Source: Haplomitrium mnioides (taxonomy: Eukaryota; Marchantiophyta; Haplomitriopsida; Calobryales). From it: DNA of 38,589 nucleotides. The position numbers were made by a program, and so were the translations under genes. Location: contig JBNGIS010030620.1 of assembly GCA_049999725.1 (NCBI GenBank), forward strand, positions 1-38,589. The letters are read 5' to 3'. Under the pieces are notes generated by a model that saw nothing but the letters and a program-made list of their open reading frames with translations, was not told the origin of the DNA and did no database searches. Shown in pieces: positions 20,279 to 31,710 of the stretch (positions are counted from its first letter, which is position 1; each line of letters begins with the position of its first letter).

Positions 20279-22186
20279 AAATAACAGGATTTCCTCCTAA
20301 ATCCTTAAAACACAAATTTCTCAACGCTGCACGCAAGGAATCAGCCCTCCTCTTTGATGAAAACTGCTGAACCAAAACCTGTAGCTGCTGTAGAAATCTG
20401 CACCCTCAACAACACGACAAAATGTTCTTTTGCTCGAACAGGTCGTGCATTCAAAATCTGCTCAAACCATATATGTCATTTTTGTAAATCTCTAAAAATT
20501 GGAAGACTTCTATGCTCTTCAACGGAAAACTGCCCTCAAAGAAGAAATCAGAGCCTTGATTCTCCAACATACAGATCCTCGGAACAATTTCTTGCAGCAA
20601 GGGATGTCGCAAATTCCCTACTCAACGTCAACCTTTATAGCCCTTAGAAAATTGCAACAAATCTTTGAGCACATGTGAATCCCTTGACGAAGAAATCAGT
20701 GCGCTTTTCTTCCGACAAGGAGATTAGGCCCAGCTGCAAAGGTCAATTTGAGCCCTTGTGCAAATTCTCTAGGGCTCAATGATTCTTACTCCAAGAAATG
20801 TTGTCGCTGCTCGAAGAAGTCTATGCCTTCAGCAGCTCAAAGAAGCCTATGCCTTCAGTAGCTCGAAGCAGAAACGACGCCCTAAAGCTGAAGCATGTTG
20901 AAGCAAAAAACAAATGCTTGAAAATGGAAAGAATGCTCATGTGAAGGTTACTCATACAAAGATGACTCAAATTGATGCTTGATGACGGATGCAGAATCCG
21001 AATTCTAGCAAAAATCAACAGGAAATGTGAACTGCTCGATGCTCTGAAGAAATGCCGAAGAAATAGTTTAATCAATGGGGAAAAACAATGCTCGGTGGCA
21101 AAGTCCTACGAGGATCTCTGCTCAACTTCAACCTTCAACCTTCATAGCCATTAGGGCAACAAGTCCCTAAATCGCCTTGCGATTTCGCCCCTTGAGCAAA
21201 CTCTTGCTCCACAAACCTGCTCGATGAAAAACCAGCCCAAAACATTGCTCAACAAAGGACCTGCACCGATTTTGCCACCAGATCACCAAATCCTTAAATC
21301 GCAATTTTCTGCTCTTCAATGAAGAAGTGAGCAGCCAAGAATATCACGTCAACTTCTGCAGCCTTTTGACAAAGATCTAAGCCGCCTATCAATCCTTCGA
21401 TAAGTTTTTGAGCATCAAGGCAAGTTGAGAAATGTTTAAAATGGCTGCTCCACAAAATCAAATCGCAAAGCTGCTCCTCTAGCAAAGATCATCTACAGCA
21501 ACGATTTGCTCACAGCTCGACAAAGTTTTTGCCTTCAAATCATTTTGAGCTTCATTTCTTGCAAGCTTAGTGTGCTTCCTTTGAAATTCAACTGCAGCAA
21601 CCCAACATGCAAGAGTCCACAAATTTTTCTTCTCAACAATCTCTTCTACAAAATCTGAGCTGTGGAATTTTTCGCAACTTGACTTCCACGAAAATTTGCA
21701 CATAATCACTCAAACAACACAAAAATCTCCCAGCAAGCAGATTTTTTCACATCAAACATCTCTTCACGAATCTTCAGCAACAACCAGCAATCAATAGCCA
21801 AATCTCTTCGACAAAAATTTCAGCACTTTGAGATACCACGGGTACTTTCAATTTCCTAACTAGATTTCTCAATCGCAATCTAGCATACCATGGATGACAG
21901 AAATCTCACAAATCTTTTGATGTACTTTTCTTCAAGTGATACCTTCTCAAAGAAATTCTAAATGTATGTTGATCTTCTGATATCAGAACCAGCACACCTT
22001 TGCTCACAATGAATCCACGCTTCTCCAAGAACTGCAATACCTTAGCTCTCCTCTTGGTTCATACAATCAGATGACATCAAAAGATAACCTTTTGATGAGA
22101 GTACATGGCCTTATATACTAAGGCACAAAAAGACAAAAAACTCAAAATGCCTAAAATTAGAAAACTACATGGAATGGTGTGACAAA
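20279..22186. other. No recognisable gene; local duplications
   Basis: No open frame here resembles a known family. A 26-bp duplication (CTCGAAGAAGTCTATGCC) is present at 20810 and 20836. A related pair of segments (CTCAAC.TCAACCTT.ATAGCC) lies near 20620 and 21120. A minus-strand TATA-like sequence (TAGTATATAAGG) lies at 22109-22120, with no gene downstream of it that I can identify. Confidence 0.35.
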
Positions 22187-23607
22187 GAAGGGAGGAGAAT
22201 CCATCTACAAATCATAGAAAGTAGTTGTGAGTCTGATGTGTTTGTGGGTATGTATGCCAAATGTGGGAGTATATCAGATGTTGAAAACATTTTCTGTAAA
22301 ATGTCTACTCGTGATGTCGTCTTCTGAAGTGCCATGCTTGGTGGCTATGTGAATGGTGAAAACTCTCAAAAGGCAATGGATTTATTCCATGAAGTGAAAG
22401 CAAAAGAGGTGGAGCCAGATTATGTGTGCTTTGTGTTTGTTTTGAGAGCGTGTGCCAGTTTGATGAAACTACAAGAAGAAAGGCAAATCCATTTACAAAT
22501 AATTGACAGTGGCTGCGAGTCTGTTGTCTTTGTGAGGATTACCTTTGTGGATATGTATGTCAAATGTCAGAACATAGCAGATGTAGAAAGCATATTCTAG
22601 AAAATGCCTACTCGTAATGTAGTCTCATGAGGTGCCATACTTGCTGCATATGTGAACTGCAAAAATTGGCAAAAGGCACTGGATCTATTTTGAGAAATGC
22701 AAGCAAGAGGTGTGGAGTCAGATTTTGTGTCATTTGTATTGGTTTTCAAAGCGTGTACCAGTTTGATGGCACTGGAATTTGGGAGGGGAATCCATCTACA
22801 AATTATACGAAGTGGTGCGAGTTTGATGTTTTTGTCTATAGTACCTTTGTGGATATGTATGCCAAATGTAGGAGCATAGCAGATGCAGAAAGGGTGTTCT
22901 ATAAAATGCCTACTCGTGATGTCATCTCGTGGGGTGCTATGTTTGGTGGTTTGGCAATGCATGGGCTTGCAAAGCAAGCTCTAGAACTTTTCAAAGAATA
23001 TCAAGGTGGTGGTGGTATAGAAGTGAATGCGGTTGTTTTTACTCGTCTTCTTTTGGCTTGTAGCCATACAAGGTTTGTGGACGAAGGGATTCAATTGTTT
23101 GAATCCATGGGTTTAGTTTATGGTGTTTTTCTTGCAATAGAGCACTACATTTGCATGGTGTGTGTTCTGGGCTGAGCTGGACGTCTAGCTGAAACTGAAC
23201 AATTTCTTAGAAGTGAACCTAAAATTAGTGAGGATAGTATTGCATTGATGGTCTTGTTGGGTGCTTGTAGAAATCACTGCAATGTGGATATGGGAGAGTG
23301 TATAGCACACCAGATGTTTGAATTGGATTCCGGTAGTGTTGTTGGCTATCTGCTGCTAGCAAACGTTTATGCTACTATTGACCAATGGAGTAGCTGTGAC
23401 AGGGCTAGAAAATTGGTGAAGGAAAGGGGTGTGAAGAAGTTGCCTGAGCGTGTGTGGATTGAGGTGGGCAGTTGTGTTTATTCATTTGTTGTGGATGACC
23501 AGGTTCATCCTCAAAAAATCAAAATTCATGTAGAACTACGGAGATTATGTGAGCAGATGAAGGAGGCAGAGTATAAGCCGGATACTCGTTTTGTTTTACA
23601 TTATGTA
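22187..23607 (+). pseudogene. PLS-class PPR protein pseudogene (E/E+ type end)
   Basis: It preserves repeated PPR units: GRRIHLQIIESSCESDVFVG, MYAKCGS.SD.E.IF, KMSTRDVV, AMLGGYVNGENSQKAMDLF and similar, two more times. These end in DVISWGAMFGGLAMHGLAKQ and the E-domain (MVLLGACRNHCNVDMGE, GYLLLANVYA, ERVWIEVGS, MKEAEYKPDTRFVLH). Such proteins bind organellar RNA and guide C-to-U editing in plastids and mitochondria. The gene is dead. There are stops at 22325 (TGA for the W of VVSW), 22598, about 22628, about 22691 and 23173 (TGA in LGRAGRL). A 1-nt deletion near 22823 shifts the frame, and a few codons are missing before MYAKCGS. The N-terminus is lost, and the frame stops where a DYW domain could begin. 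Confidence 0.9.
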
Positions 23608-23613
23608 GTAAGT
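23608..23613 (+). other. Possible splice donor at end of PPR frame
   Basis: GTAAGT follows the codons for FVLHYV, exactly where family similarity ends. If real, the tandem array downstream sits in a former intron. Most PPR genes lack introns, so chance is a fair alternative. Confidence 0.3.
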
Positions 23614-23689
23614 ATTGGGAGGTTTCTTTGTCCTCAAGTGGTGTATGTATTCCTTCCTCTCCCCTCCCCTTGTTGTGGATGTAGTGTTT

Positions 23690-25740
23690 TGGTGTTCTTT
23701 CTAGTTCTTACTGTTGTAGTCAGGATTGTCCTTTTTAAGTTTTCATTCTTCCAGTCATGCATGTTCTTTGATTGGCCAGTGGTAATCTATCTTTTGTCTT
23801 TTGAGGATTCATGCCAATAAATGTACTTATGACTAGTAATTTATGTTTTAGAGTCCATCTCTTTTTGACAGCTTCGTGTTAGTTTTAGAAGTTGCCAAGT
23901 TTAGGTGACNNNNNNNNNNNNNNNNNNNNNNNNNNNNNNNNNNNNNNNNNNNNNNNNNNNNNNNNNNNNNNNNNNNNNNNNNNNNNNNNNNNNNNNNNNN
24001 NNNNNNNNNTTTTTTGTTTTTATTAATTTTGTAGGTTGGACTTTAGGTTGTAGCTTTTAGCTTTTACTATTTCTAGGATTGTTTTCTCTCATTCTTTCTA
24101 AGCTCTCATTTGTTCCAATCATGCATGCTCCTTGTTTCACAGGTTGAATTCTAGCTTCTTCTCTTTAAGAGAGTCATTCAAATGTTAGACATGTGATTAG
24201 TTAGCTATGTTTAGGTTTTGTCTTCTTCTTAACAGTTTAGAGCTAAATTTAGTTGTTGTTTTTTAGTCATGACTCTCCTTTCTCAAGCTTACTCAGATCA
24301 CATTCTTCCAATCATGCATGTTCTTTGTTTGACCAGTTGAAGTCTATCATTTACCCTTTGAGGGAGTTATTCAAATGTTAGACATATGATAATTAAGTTA
24401 TGTTTTAGGGTCGGTCTCTTTCTAACAATTAAAACTTAGATTTAGCTTTTACTATTTTAGTCAAGGCTATCCTTTCACATGCTTTCTTAGATCATATTCT
24501 TCTAGTCATGCATGGTTTTTGTTTGACAGGTTGAAGTCTGTCATTTTCCCTTTGAGGGAGTCATTCAACATGTAATGAGTAAGTTATGTTTTAAGGTCTT
24601 TCTCTTTCTAACAATTAAGAGTTATGTTAAACTTGTATTGTTTAGTCAAAGCTGTCTTTTCTCATGCTTTCTCAAGTCATATTCTTCCAGTCATGCATAG
24701 TTTTTGGTTGATAGATTGAAGTCTATCATTTGCTCTCTTAGAGAGTCATGCATACACTAGACATTTGTTTAGTAGGTTTTGTTTTTGGGTATGTCTCTTT
24801 CTAACAGTTAAGAGTTATGGTTTGCTTTTACTTTTTTAGTCAGGGCTATCCTTTCTCAAGCTTTCTCAGATCACATTCTTCCAGTCATGCATGTTCTTTT
24901 TTTGGCAAGTGGAAGTCAATCATTTGCCCTTTGAGGGAGTCGTTCAAATGTTAGACATGTGATGAGTAAGTTATGTTTTAGTGTCTGTCTCTTTCTAACA
25001 ATTAAGAGTTACATTAAGCTTGTACTGTTTAGTCAAGGTTGTCATTTCTCAGGCTTTCTTAGATCATATTCTTCCAATCATGCATGTTTTTTGTTTGTCA
25101 AGTTGAGGTCTATCATTTGCCCTTTGAAAGAGTCATTCTCACGTCAGGCTTTTACCATTTTAGTCAGGGCTATTCTTTCTCAGGCTTTCTTAAATCATAT
25201 TCTTCTAGTCATGCATGTTCTTTGTTTGACAGGTTGAAGTCTATCATTTGCTCTTTGAGGGAGTCATTAAAGTGCTAGACATGCAATTAGTAAGTTATGT
25301 TTTAGGGTCTATCACTTTCTGACATTTAATAGTTACAGTTAGTTTTTACAGTTTTAGCCATGGTTTTCTTTTCTTATATCACATTCTTCTAGTCATGCAT
25401 ATTCTTTGCTTGACAGATTGAAGTCTATCATTTGCCTTTTGAGGGAGTTATTCAAATGTTAGACATGTGATTATTAACCTATGTTTAGGGTATTTTTATT
25501 TCTAACAGTTAAGAGTTAAGTGTAACTTTTGCTCTTTGAATTAGGGTTGTCTTTGAATCAAGCTGTCTCAAATAACATTCATTCATGCATTCTTCTTGTT
25601 CTTCTTTTATTTTTATTTGTTGGGTTTTTTTGGTTGGGTTTTTTCACAAGTTTAAGTCTATCATTCACCCTTTGAAGAAGTCATTCAAATGTTAGCCTTG
25701 TGATTAGCCAACTATGTTTTAGGGTCTGTCTCTTTCTCAT
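23690..25740. repeat. ~190-bp tandem array
   Basis: The word TCATGC(ATG), within CTTCCAGTCATGCATGTTCTTT, recurs at 23755, 24119, 24312, 24506, 24691, 24885, 25079, 25209, 25393 and 25583. Intervals are 184-194 bp, except for one short unit of 130 bp and one interval across the N gap. Other conserved parts are TTTGACAGGTTGAAGTCTAT, CCTTTGAGGGAGTCATTCAA and TTATGTTTTAGGGTCTGTCT. It starts inside the 3' end of the PPR region. I see no coding potential. Confidence 0.9.
23910..24009. other. Assembly gap, 100 N
   Basis: This placeholder gap lies inside the ~190-bp array, so the true copy number is unknown. Confidence 0.99.
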
Positions 25741-26606
25741 GAGCCTAGATGTGATTTAGAGTGTGTCCAGATTAGCCCTTTTGAAAACTAGTATATTATG
25801 TTATTATTATAAAAAAAATTAAATGAATTTTGGGGTGTGTGCTTTGTTGTTTTGGATTTTACGAGGTAGTTTTCTATAATGCTAATATTCTGTCCCCCTT
25901 TTATTTATTTATTTATAATTAATATAATTTTGATTGAATTAATTTTAGTTTCATGGGGGGTGGGAGGCCCTCACGGATGATCTTGGTCTATCTTCTATTG
26001 TATTCTTTGTTGTTCTCTATTGTTCTTATATATGCTTATATTACTAACTCTTTCTTTGTACTTTTCAAGTTACTTATATGCACTTATATGAAGGTAATTG
26101 AGGTCTTCTTGTAAGACTTTTGAGGGCCCTTGTTAAGGCCAAGAACAGGATCAAAGTTTGTTAGTCTAGCATACAATTTTCCTATTATGGGCAACTCACT
26201 ACAAGTGCCGGCACTGTGATCTCTGAGTTGTAGCAAGGAACGCCTCTTTAGACTTACCTATTGCTTGGGAGCAGCCGTCCTACCAAATTAGGGGTTTTCT
26301 CATATCCTTAATTGAGATCAAAGACATTAGTTAGAGTCGACATTGTCTCTTAAATTTAGAGCTTACTTCATTTCAATCATATTCATTATATTAAAGTTTT
26401 GTTCTTTTGGATGCAAGGGGTGGCACTAACAATCCAGACAACTTTTCTTTTCTTGTGAGGATGAACCTAAATCTTGTTCATAATTTTAGTGGGGTAACAT
26501 TAAGTGGAAGTCCTTTAAGTCTCTTTTAGTCGCTTCTCATTTTTCTCGGTCTTGTTCTTGTACAGCCTTGAAGAGACTGAGAAGACTCAGACTGAAACAT
26601 TTATAG
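25741..26606. other. No recognisable gene
   Basis: AT-rich sequence with a G run near 25955 (GGGGGGTGGGAGGCCC). It may be the 5' part of the element that carries the GIY-YIG domain, but I cannot read a reverse transcriptase in it. Confidence 0.3.
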
Positions 26607-27278
26607 TCTTCCAAACATTTCAGCCCTATACTTGACAAAGGTGTCATCTATGTCATCTATAATGTTTTCAACAATAACATGTTGTATGTTGGTCAAACAT
26701 GCAAATCAGCCTTTGAGCGTTTCCAAGAACATATTAGAGAAGCCCAGAGATTGTCTGCTCTTCACAACATTCTTCAGCTTACAAACACCTTTATGCCGCC
26801 ATAGCAAACAAAGGGTTTGAATCTTTTAGAGTTTTCCCTTTGGAAAAAGTCATTGGGAACTTCAGAGATGCCAACAATCAGATAGATTTTAGGAAGTTCA
26901 AAGAAGTCGCTACTTCAGCTGAAATTTGCTTGATGCAAAGGTTGCATTCCTTTTTTCCCTAGGGGCAATAACATTGAAGGTGAATCAAGGAGACGTTTAT
27001 CCCCTAGATTTCATAGACCAACTCCCATGCTTTGGAGGAAAGGCCCTAAACTTTCTCTTCACAACAATAGTGGTAAAGTTTGGAAACAAGTGGTTTCTCC
27101 CTACTCTTCGTTGCCAACTTTCAGTCTTTCTCCTAATGGTAGCAGTATGGTCTCTGGTCTAGTTGTCCCTCCTCTCCCTTTGTCCGCTTGGGCTATTTGT
27201 TTCCCTCCTTTATCATCTTCTAGAGTTTTTGGCTACAGAGATTTTCATAGGCGTATTTCTTTTCTTGACAAGGTCATA
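26607..27278 (+). pseudogene. GIY-YIG nuclease domain, probably of a Penelope-like retroelement
   Basis: Frame 1 (26607 to about 26765) reads LDKGVIYVIYNVF, NNNMLYVGQTCKSAFERF and QEHIREAQ. This has the two strands of the GIY-YIG fold (VIY...YVG) with the Arg and His/Glu that follow. Frame 2 (about 26771-26960) continues AYKHLYAAIANKGFESFRVF, FKEVATSAEICLMQRLHSFF, which carries the late catalytic Glu. Frame 3 continues RGNNIEGESRRRLSPRF and HRPTPMLWRKGP. Two frameshifts make it a pseudogene. GIY-YIG domains of this layout sit after the reverse transcriptase in Penelope-like elements; Dryad elements are known in conifers. An organellar-type homing nuclease is the main alternative. The gypsy element interrupts it at 27279. 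Confidence 0.65.
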
Positions 27279-29272
27279 TGTCAGCCCTGTGAGCTACACC
27301 CACTTAAGGGCTGACTAGTGTTTCGGGACCTTTTATGGGAGGGGCTGTGCACCAAATGGACCCCAACTCCTACTTATTGACTCTGGAGTGGCTGCAACAC
27401 CATCTAACAACACCCAAGCACACGCACACCTTCTTTCAATGTCCACAAATGCTAGTCACACCCCTCCTTCAGGCATTAACCTCAAAAGGTGCCACTTGGA
27501 AGACAGAGACAGATAGAACATGGCATCTGATTCTTGGCTGCAATGGCCTCTTGGTGAGTCCTCTCTTGGGAGCCTTGAGTGGTTCTTGCTGGCCTCACAG
27601 TCTTGACCACTAGCCAACAATTGCTTCAGCAGCCAACTTGCTCATTCACATTCATTTCCCTATGGCACACACGGTTAGGTTGTAATGCTGTTGAGTCACG
27701 TTGTAATATAATTTAGGGGTCCAGAACTGGCCCCAAACACCTTGTATACAAAAGGGAAACAAGTTCCAACATCCAAATGCCACAATACAATGCTATTAGT
27801 TCTGACTTTCCCTTCCCAAGGTGGTCCCAAGATCAGACAGATGGTATGCAGGCACTCTAAGCACTAAGAAATTCACAGAACTACAGACATAACACAAATC
27901 TAACAATGCATATAACCATAGATACACCTACACATACACCCTGCCTTGCCAACATTGTAGATCTTTTCCACCTCTCAAAACCCAATCTTTTCTCCACACT
28001 TTCCTTCAACTTCCATCAGCAACTCTAGTCTTCCTCTTCCTCTTCACCTTTGCACTCTCATCTAGATAGTTTTTCAACTTCCCTCGCGAGAAGCCCTGAA
28101 TTTACTTCCTCATGCTCGGAAGAGGATTTCTTTAACTTCCACCTCTGGAAGACAGTCCCCTTGACTGTTGGCCACCCACTCCACCTTGAGTTTCAAATGG
28201 ATCTTCTCTGCAGTGCGCGGGCACTAGCACAACCACTCCCCTCTTGACTCCACTTGAGAATTCCAACCAAAAATGCCCCCAAGCGCCCTTAGGATTGATG
28301 CTCCTGCACAGACAATGCTGAGACAACCCCAAGATCCCCCCTTGGCAGCCTATCACAAATTCAAGATCGAAAGAACTCCCTTCAAATTCAAGTAGCGATC
28401 CACCTCCAAATGTCGGTCCACCCGCAACGATGAGTCCACCTGAATCGCTTGAGACTCTAGAGCTCCACGCTCAACGATTCTCAGCACCCCTCCAGTCCAC
28501 CTCCACCCCCGCTGAACCCCCTGCACGAGTCCACTTGCCTCACATGAATCTTGGCTGGAATGCTCTCCTCTCTCCCTCGCTGCTTCTTCCTTTTCGAGTT
28601 TTCTCTCATAACTCAATTTTGCATAAACAACAACTCCTAGAACCTCGCAGTGATCCCATCTATACCCCCTTGCAGACGCACGTCCTCCCTAGCAATTCTT
28701 GATCAAGATCAACCTCCCTCTCTTCGCTAGACTTGGCAGTTTTTCTCGTTAGCAACCGCTTCTTGACAAGGGGACACCTGACGGCCAGCCCGGGTTTAAC
28801 GGTCATCTCTGAAGCCTTCAGGATTGGGAGAGGAGAATTTCGGAGAAGGCTTGGTTGAACCCTGCTCTCGATCCACAATGCTCTTATTTGCAGATTTTGG
28901 ACCTGGAATTGCCTCGCCGCTGGGCGCATTAGCAAACCCCGCAGCATCCCCCAATTCGATTTCTCTAAAGCAGCAGTTTGAGTGCACATTTGAAGTTAGT
29001 GGTCGGAGAGGCATTTCCGCAGAGAAATCCAAAGCGATTTGCTTGGAGGGAATTGGATTCGCAGATTAACGCCGCAGATTGGCCACCCGACGCATCTCGC
29101 GGGATGATTCGCAATTTTCCTCAGCTGTTCTCCGCTACCATGCCTCCGATGTTGCCCGCGGACTCCCGCAAGCTGCCACGTTTCCGCAAATGCTCACGGA
29201 CCCCCACAGTCGCTCACGGAACCCCGCAGTCGCTCACGAAACCCCGTCATTGCTCACAGAACCCCACAAGCC

Positions 29273-29282
29273 GCCACGTGTC
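29273..29282 (-). promoter_or_regulatory. G-box/ABRE-like site in gypsy LTR
   Basis: GACACGTGGC in element orientation, the same 10-mer as in the solo LTR. Confidence 0.4.
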
Positions 29283-29324
29283 CTGGTTGACCTCCTTCTG
29301 AATCGCGCCATCCGACGCCGCCCC

Positions 29325-29520
29325 GCAAAGAGGTAATCTGACCGTCACATTGATTGGATCCCGCGGTTGACTCGGCGCTAACCCGGAGGACCCCTCGGAC
29401 CACCCCTGAACGCCACATCATCCGCCACCGTGTCGTCCGACGCTACCCCGCAAAGGGGTAGTCTGACCGTCGCATTGACTGGATTCCGTGGTTGACCCGT
29501 TGACTGTTCCTCTCTTTCGC
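29325..29520. repeat. GCAAAGAGGTA modules in gypsy LTR
   Basis: Two units start at 29325 and 29450 (GCAAAGRGGTARTCTGACCG, then a GGTTGAC box). They are homologous to the three modules at 10284-10680. Confidence 0.8.
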
Positions 29521-29745
29521 GAACGCCACATCATCCACAAAACCTTCCCTCGCCGAGTAAGAACAGTACCGTTGTCACCGTTTCAGAGCCCGTCTTGTTG
29601 AAAAGTTCGCGATAAGAACTACTCGCGTCGAAGCCCTCTTTGTGAAAATGCTTGATATAGGAACTATAAAGGACTCCTCTTCAACGCCCGTTGAACTTTC
29701 AACATCGACCTGTACTCCTTCGAACTTTTTCCCTTGTCATCTTCA

Positions 29746-30175
29746 GATCTGCGATAGATCACCCCTTCGGTTGTGCATTCCTTGCTTTTGCTCTAGTCGG
29801 ATCGTCGATAGATCCCTCTTTTGCCGCTCTTTATTTGCCTCTTGCTAGATCATCGCTAGGTCATTCTTTCGCCGCTCCTTCCTTGCCTCTTGCCAGATCG
29901 TCAATAGGTCGCCCTTTTGCATTCCTTGGTTCTTCTAGCCGGATCGTTGATAGATCACCTTTTTGCCACTACTCACTCTTCGTTTGGCCGAACTCATGAT
30001 TCATCACCCTTTCAGCTTTACTTGTTCTTCTCTGGTCGAATCCGCGATAGATTGCCCTTTCGCCACTCTTTCCTTGCCTCTTGCCGGATCGTCGATAGGT
30101 CATCCTTTCGAATTCCTTGGTTCTTTTGGTCGAATCGTCGATAGATCACCTTTTTGTCGCTCTTTCCTTGCTATC
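29746..30175. repeat. ~48-bp tandem repeat in gypsy LTR
   Basis: About nine degenerate units of 45-49 bp with GATCGTCGATAGATC, CTTTTGCCGCTCTTTCC and TTGCCTCTTGCC. Anchors lie at 29800, 29848, 29896, 29942, 30038, 30087 and 30132. The open frames here are repeat by-products. Confidence 0.85.
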
Positions 30176-30294
30176 TGGTTGGGCCTCCCAACGGATCCCT
30201 GCTAAGTGGACTCCCTACTTAGAGAGGCTAAACCCCATTAAGATCTACGGGACCCGCCACTTTTCCGCCGAAGGTCCGCGGACTCTCTAGAACC

Positions 30295-30304
30295 GCCACG
30301 TGTC
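30295..30304 (-). promoter_or_regulatory. G-box/ABRE-like site in gypsy LTR
   Basis: This is a further copy of GACACGTGGC in element orientation, followed on the plus strand by CTCGAA. Confidence 0.4.
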
Positions 30305-31424
30305 CTCGAATCTCGTGAAGTACGTCGGAGACGCCATGTTTCGGCACCGCCCCACGGACTCCCGCAAGCTCTGAAATCGTGATGAGTTGCCGCTTTGCCC
30401 TTCCTGCTTAGCCTCGTAGTTGTCCTTCCCAGCAATCCCCCCTGACGCAGAATGGTGGCAAGTCACCTTTTCAATAGTCACCACTTCACTTATCCCCGTT
30501 TCGACCCATCCGACGCCCCGGAACGGATCTCTTTTAACTGGGGACCCCACTTTGGGTCTCCAGTCAGAACCTTTTAAGTTAGGGCACTCCACCTTCCGAT
30601 CTGTCTTTTGGGTTCCTCGGGCCTCTCTTCCTTCGAGTTGATTTCTCGTATAGATCCTCCTCCTCTTGTCCGATTTTTGCAGTTGACTTCCGATTATGAA
30701 GGGCTTCCTTTTCTTCATGGCTGGGCGACCCACTGTGAGGCCTCATCCTCAGAATTTGCATAGCTGCCCTCTCTCTATCCTGGCTTCACCCGCAGCATAC
30801 TCCCTTGTAAGTCGCTCGTTGTCGCTGGACAACTCTCCACATTGCAGCAACTTTAGATCCGCTCGTGTATGGGCTCTCTGCATGTATCTTGACTATCCTC
30901 CCCCTCGATTTCATCTCCCGTAACTCTTCTCGTGAATTCCTCCTCTCATGATTCCTCCCCACATGATTCCTCTTCGATGTTGTTGGCTCCCTCCTCAATG
31001 AATTCCTCCACGACTCATCCTCTTCAATTTCTGCCCTCCTCTCCTCGAATTCTTCTGTTGCTCCATTCTTCTGATCTCTCCTCTCACCTCTCTTTGATTT
31101 CCTCTTGATCACCCTTGTCAACCCTGCCTCTGTCACGATTTGCTGCGAGTCCCTTTGCTCATCCTGCTAGCCTTCTTACCTGACTCCTTTGGATTCCACA
31201 GGGCTCCCTCTTGCATTGCATGATCCATGATATTCACTGGAGAAAGCAGAAAAGAAGGAAGAGAAGGGAGAGGAGGGAGAGAAGAAAGGTGCAGGATGGA
31301 ATAACAACAATAAAACAATAAAATATAATAGAATACAGTAGGCTAGCACAAACTGAAAGAATCAACTAGGCTAGAAGCTCAGAATTCACAAAAAATTAAA
31401 AAACTCATACACACCTAGCCAACA

Positions 31425-31439
31425 TAACTCCCCTTTTAA
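31425..31439 (-). other. Polypurine tract of gypsy element
   Basis: TTAAAAGGGGAGTTA in element orientation, directly before TGTTGG. It is the best purine run between the integrase and the left LTR. Confidence 0.7.
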
Positions 31440-31710
31440 TTGTGCAGCAACCTCGCAAGCACCATTCCTCCTCTTGACTTCCTTGGACTCCTCCGTTGCC
31501 GCTGCTCTGACCTTCCTTACTGGGTGCCCTTAGTCATCCTAGCCACCACCCACGCACCACTCACACAACACACTGACACGAACGAACATAACCAACCACG
31601 CAACCCCTGTGACAAACAGTGGTACACATACAGAAGCCAATGCTAAACGTGCATATGTACAAAAATTCCCATGCCTGCTGTACACAGCGGTACCCTCCAC
31701 ATTAATCCTC

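Larger units (their letters stand above)
27279..31424 (-). repeat. 3' LTR of gypsy element (~4.1 kb)
   Basis: In element orientation it starts TGTTGGCTAGGTG right after the polypurine tract and ends GGCTGACA. The last ~780 bp (27279-28060) match the 5' LTR fragment. The rest (28061-31424) has no partner in the right LTR but shares modules with the solo LTR at 9114-11596. A short LTR plus a nested insertion is the alternative, but the polypurine tract at 31425 and the matching first bases favour one long LTR. Open frames such as 27335-27613 on the opposite strand also occur in the other LTR and are not called as genes. Confidence 0.7.

Noticed and set aside
20354-21709. Several open frames of 60-97 codons on both strands
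   Set aside because: There is no family resemblance, and start sites and codon use show no pattern.
27335-27613. A 92-codon open frame also present at 37591-37869
   Set aside because: It lies antisense in the two LTR copies of one element. Equal length follows from common descent of the LTRs, and the peptide resembles no known family.
31240-31300. Long plus-strand purine run as a polypurine tract of a plus-strand element
   Set aside because: It lies inside the minus-strand gypsy LTR with no LTR start after it. The tract at 31425-31439 fits the element's orientation and boundary.
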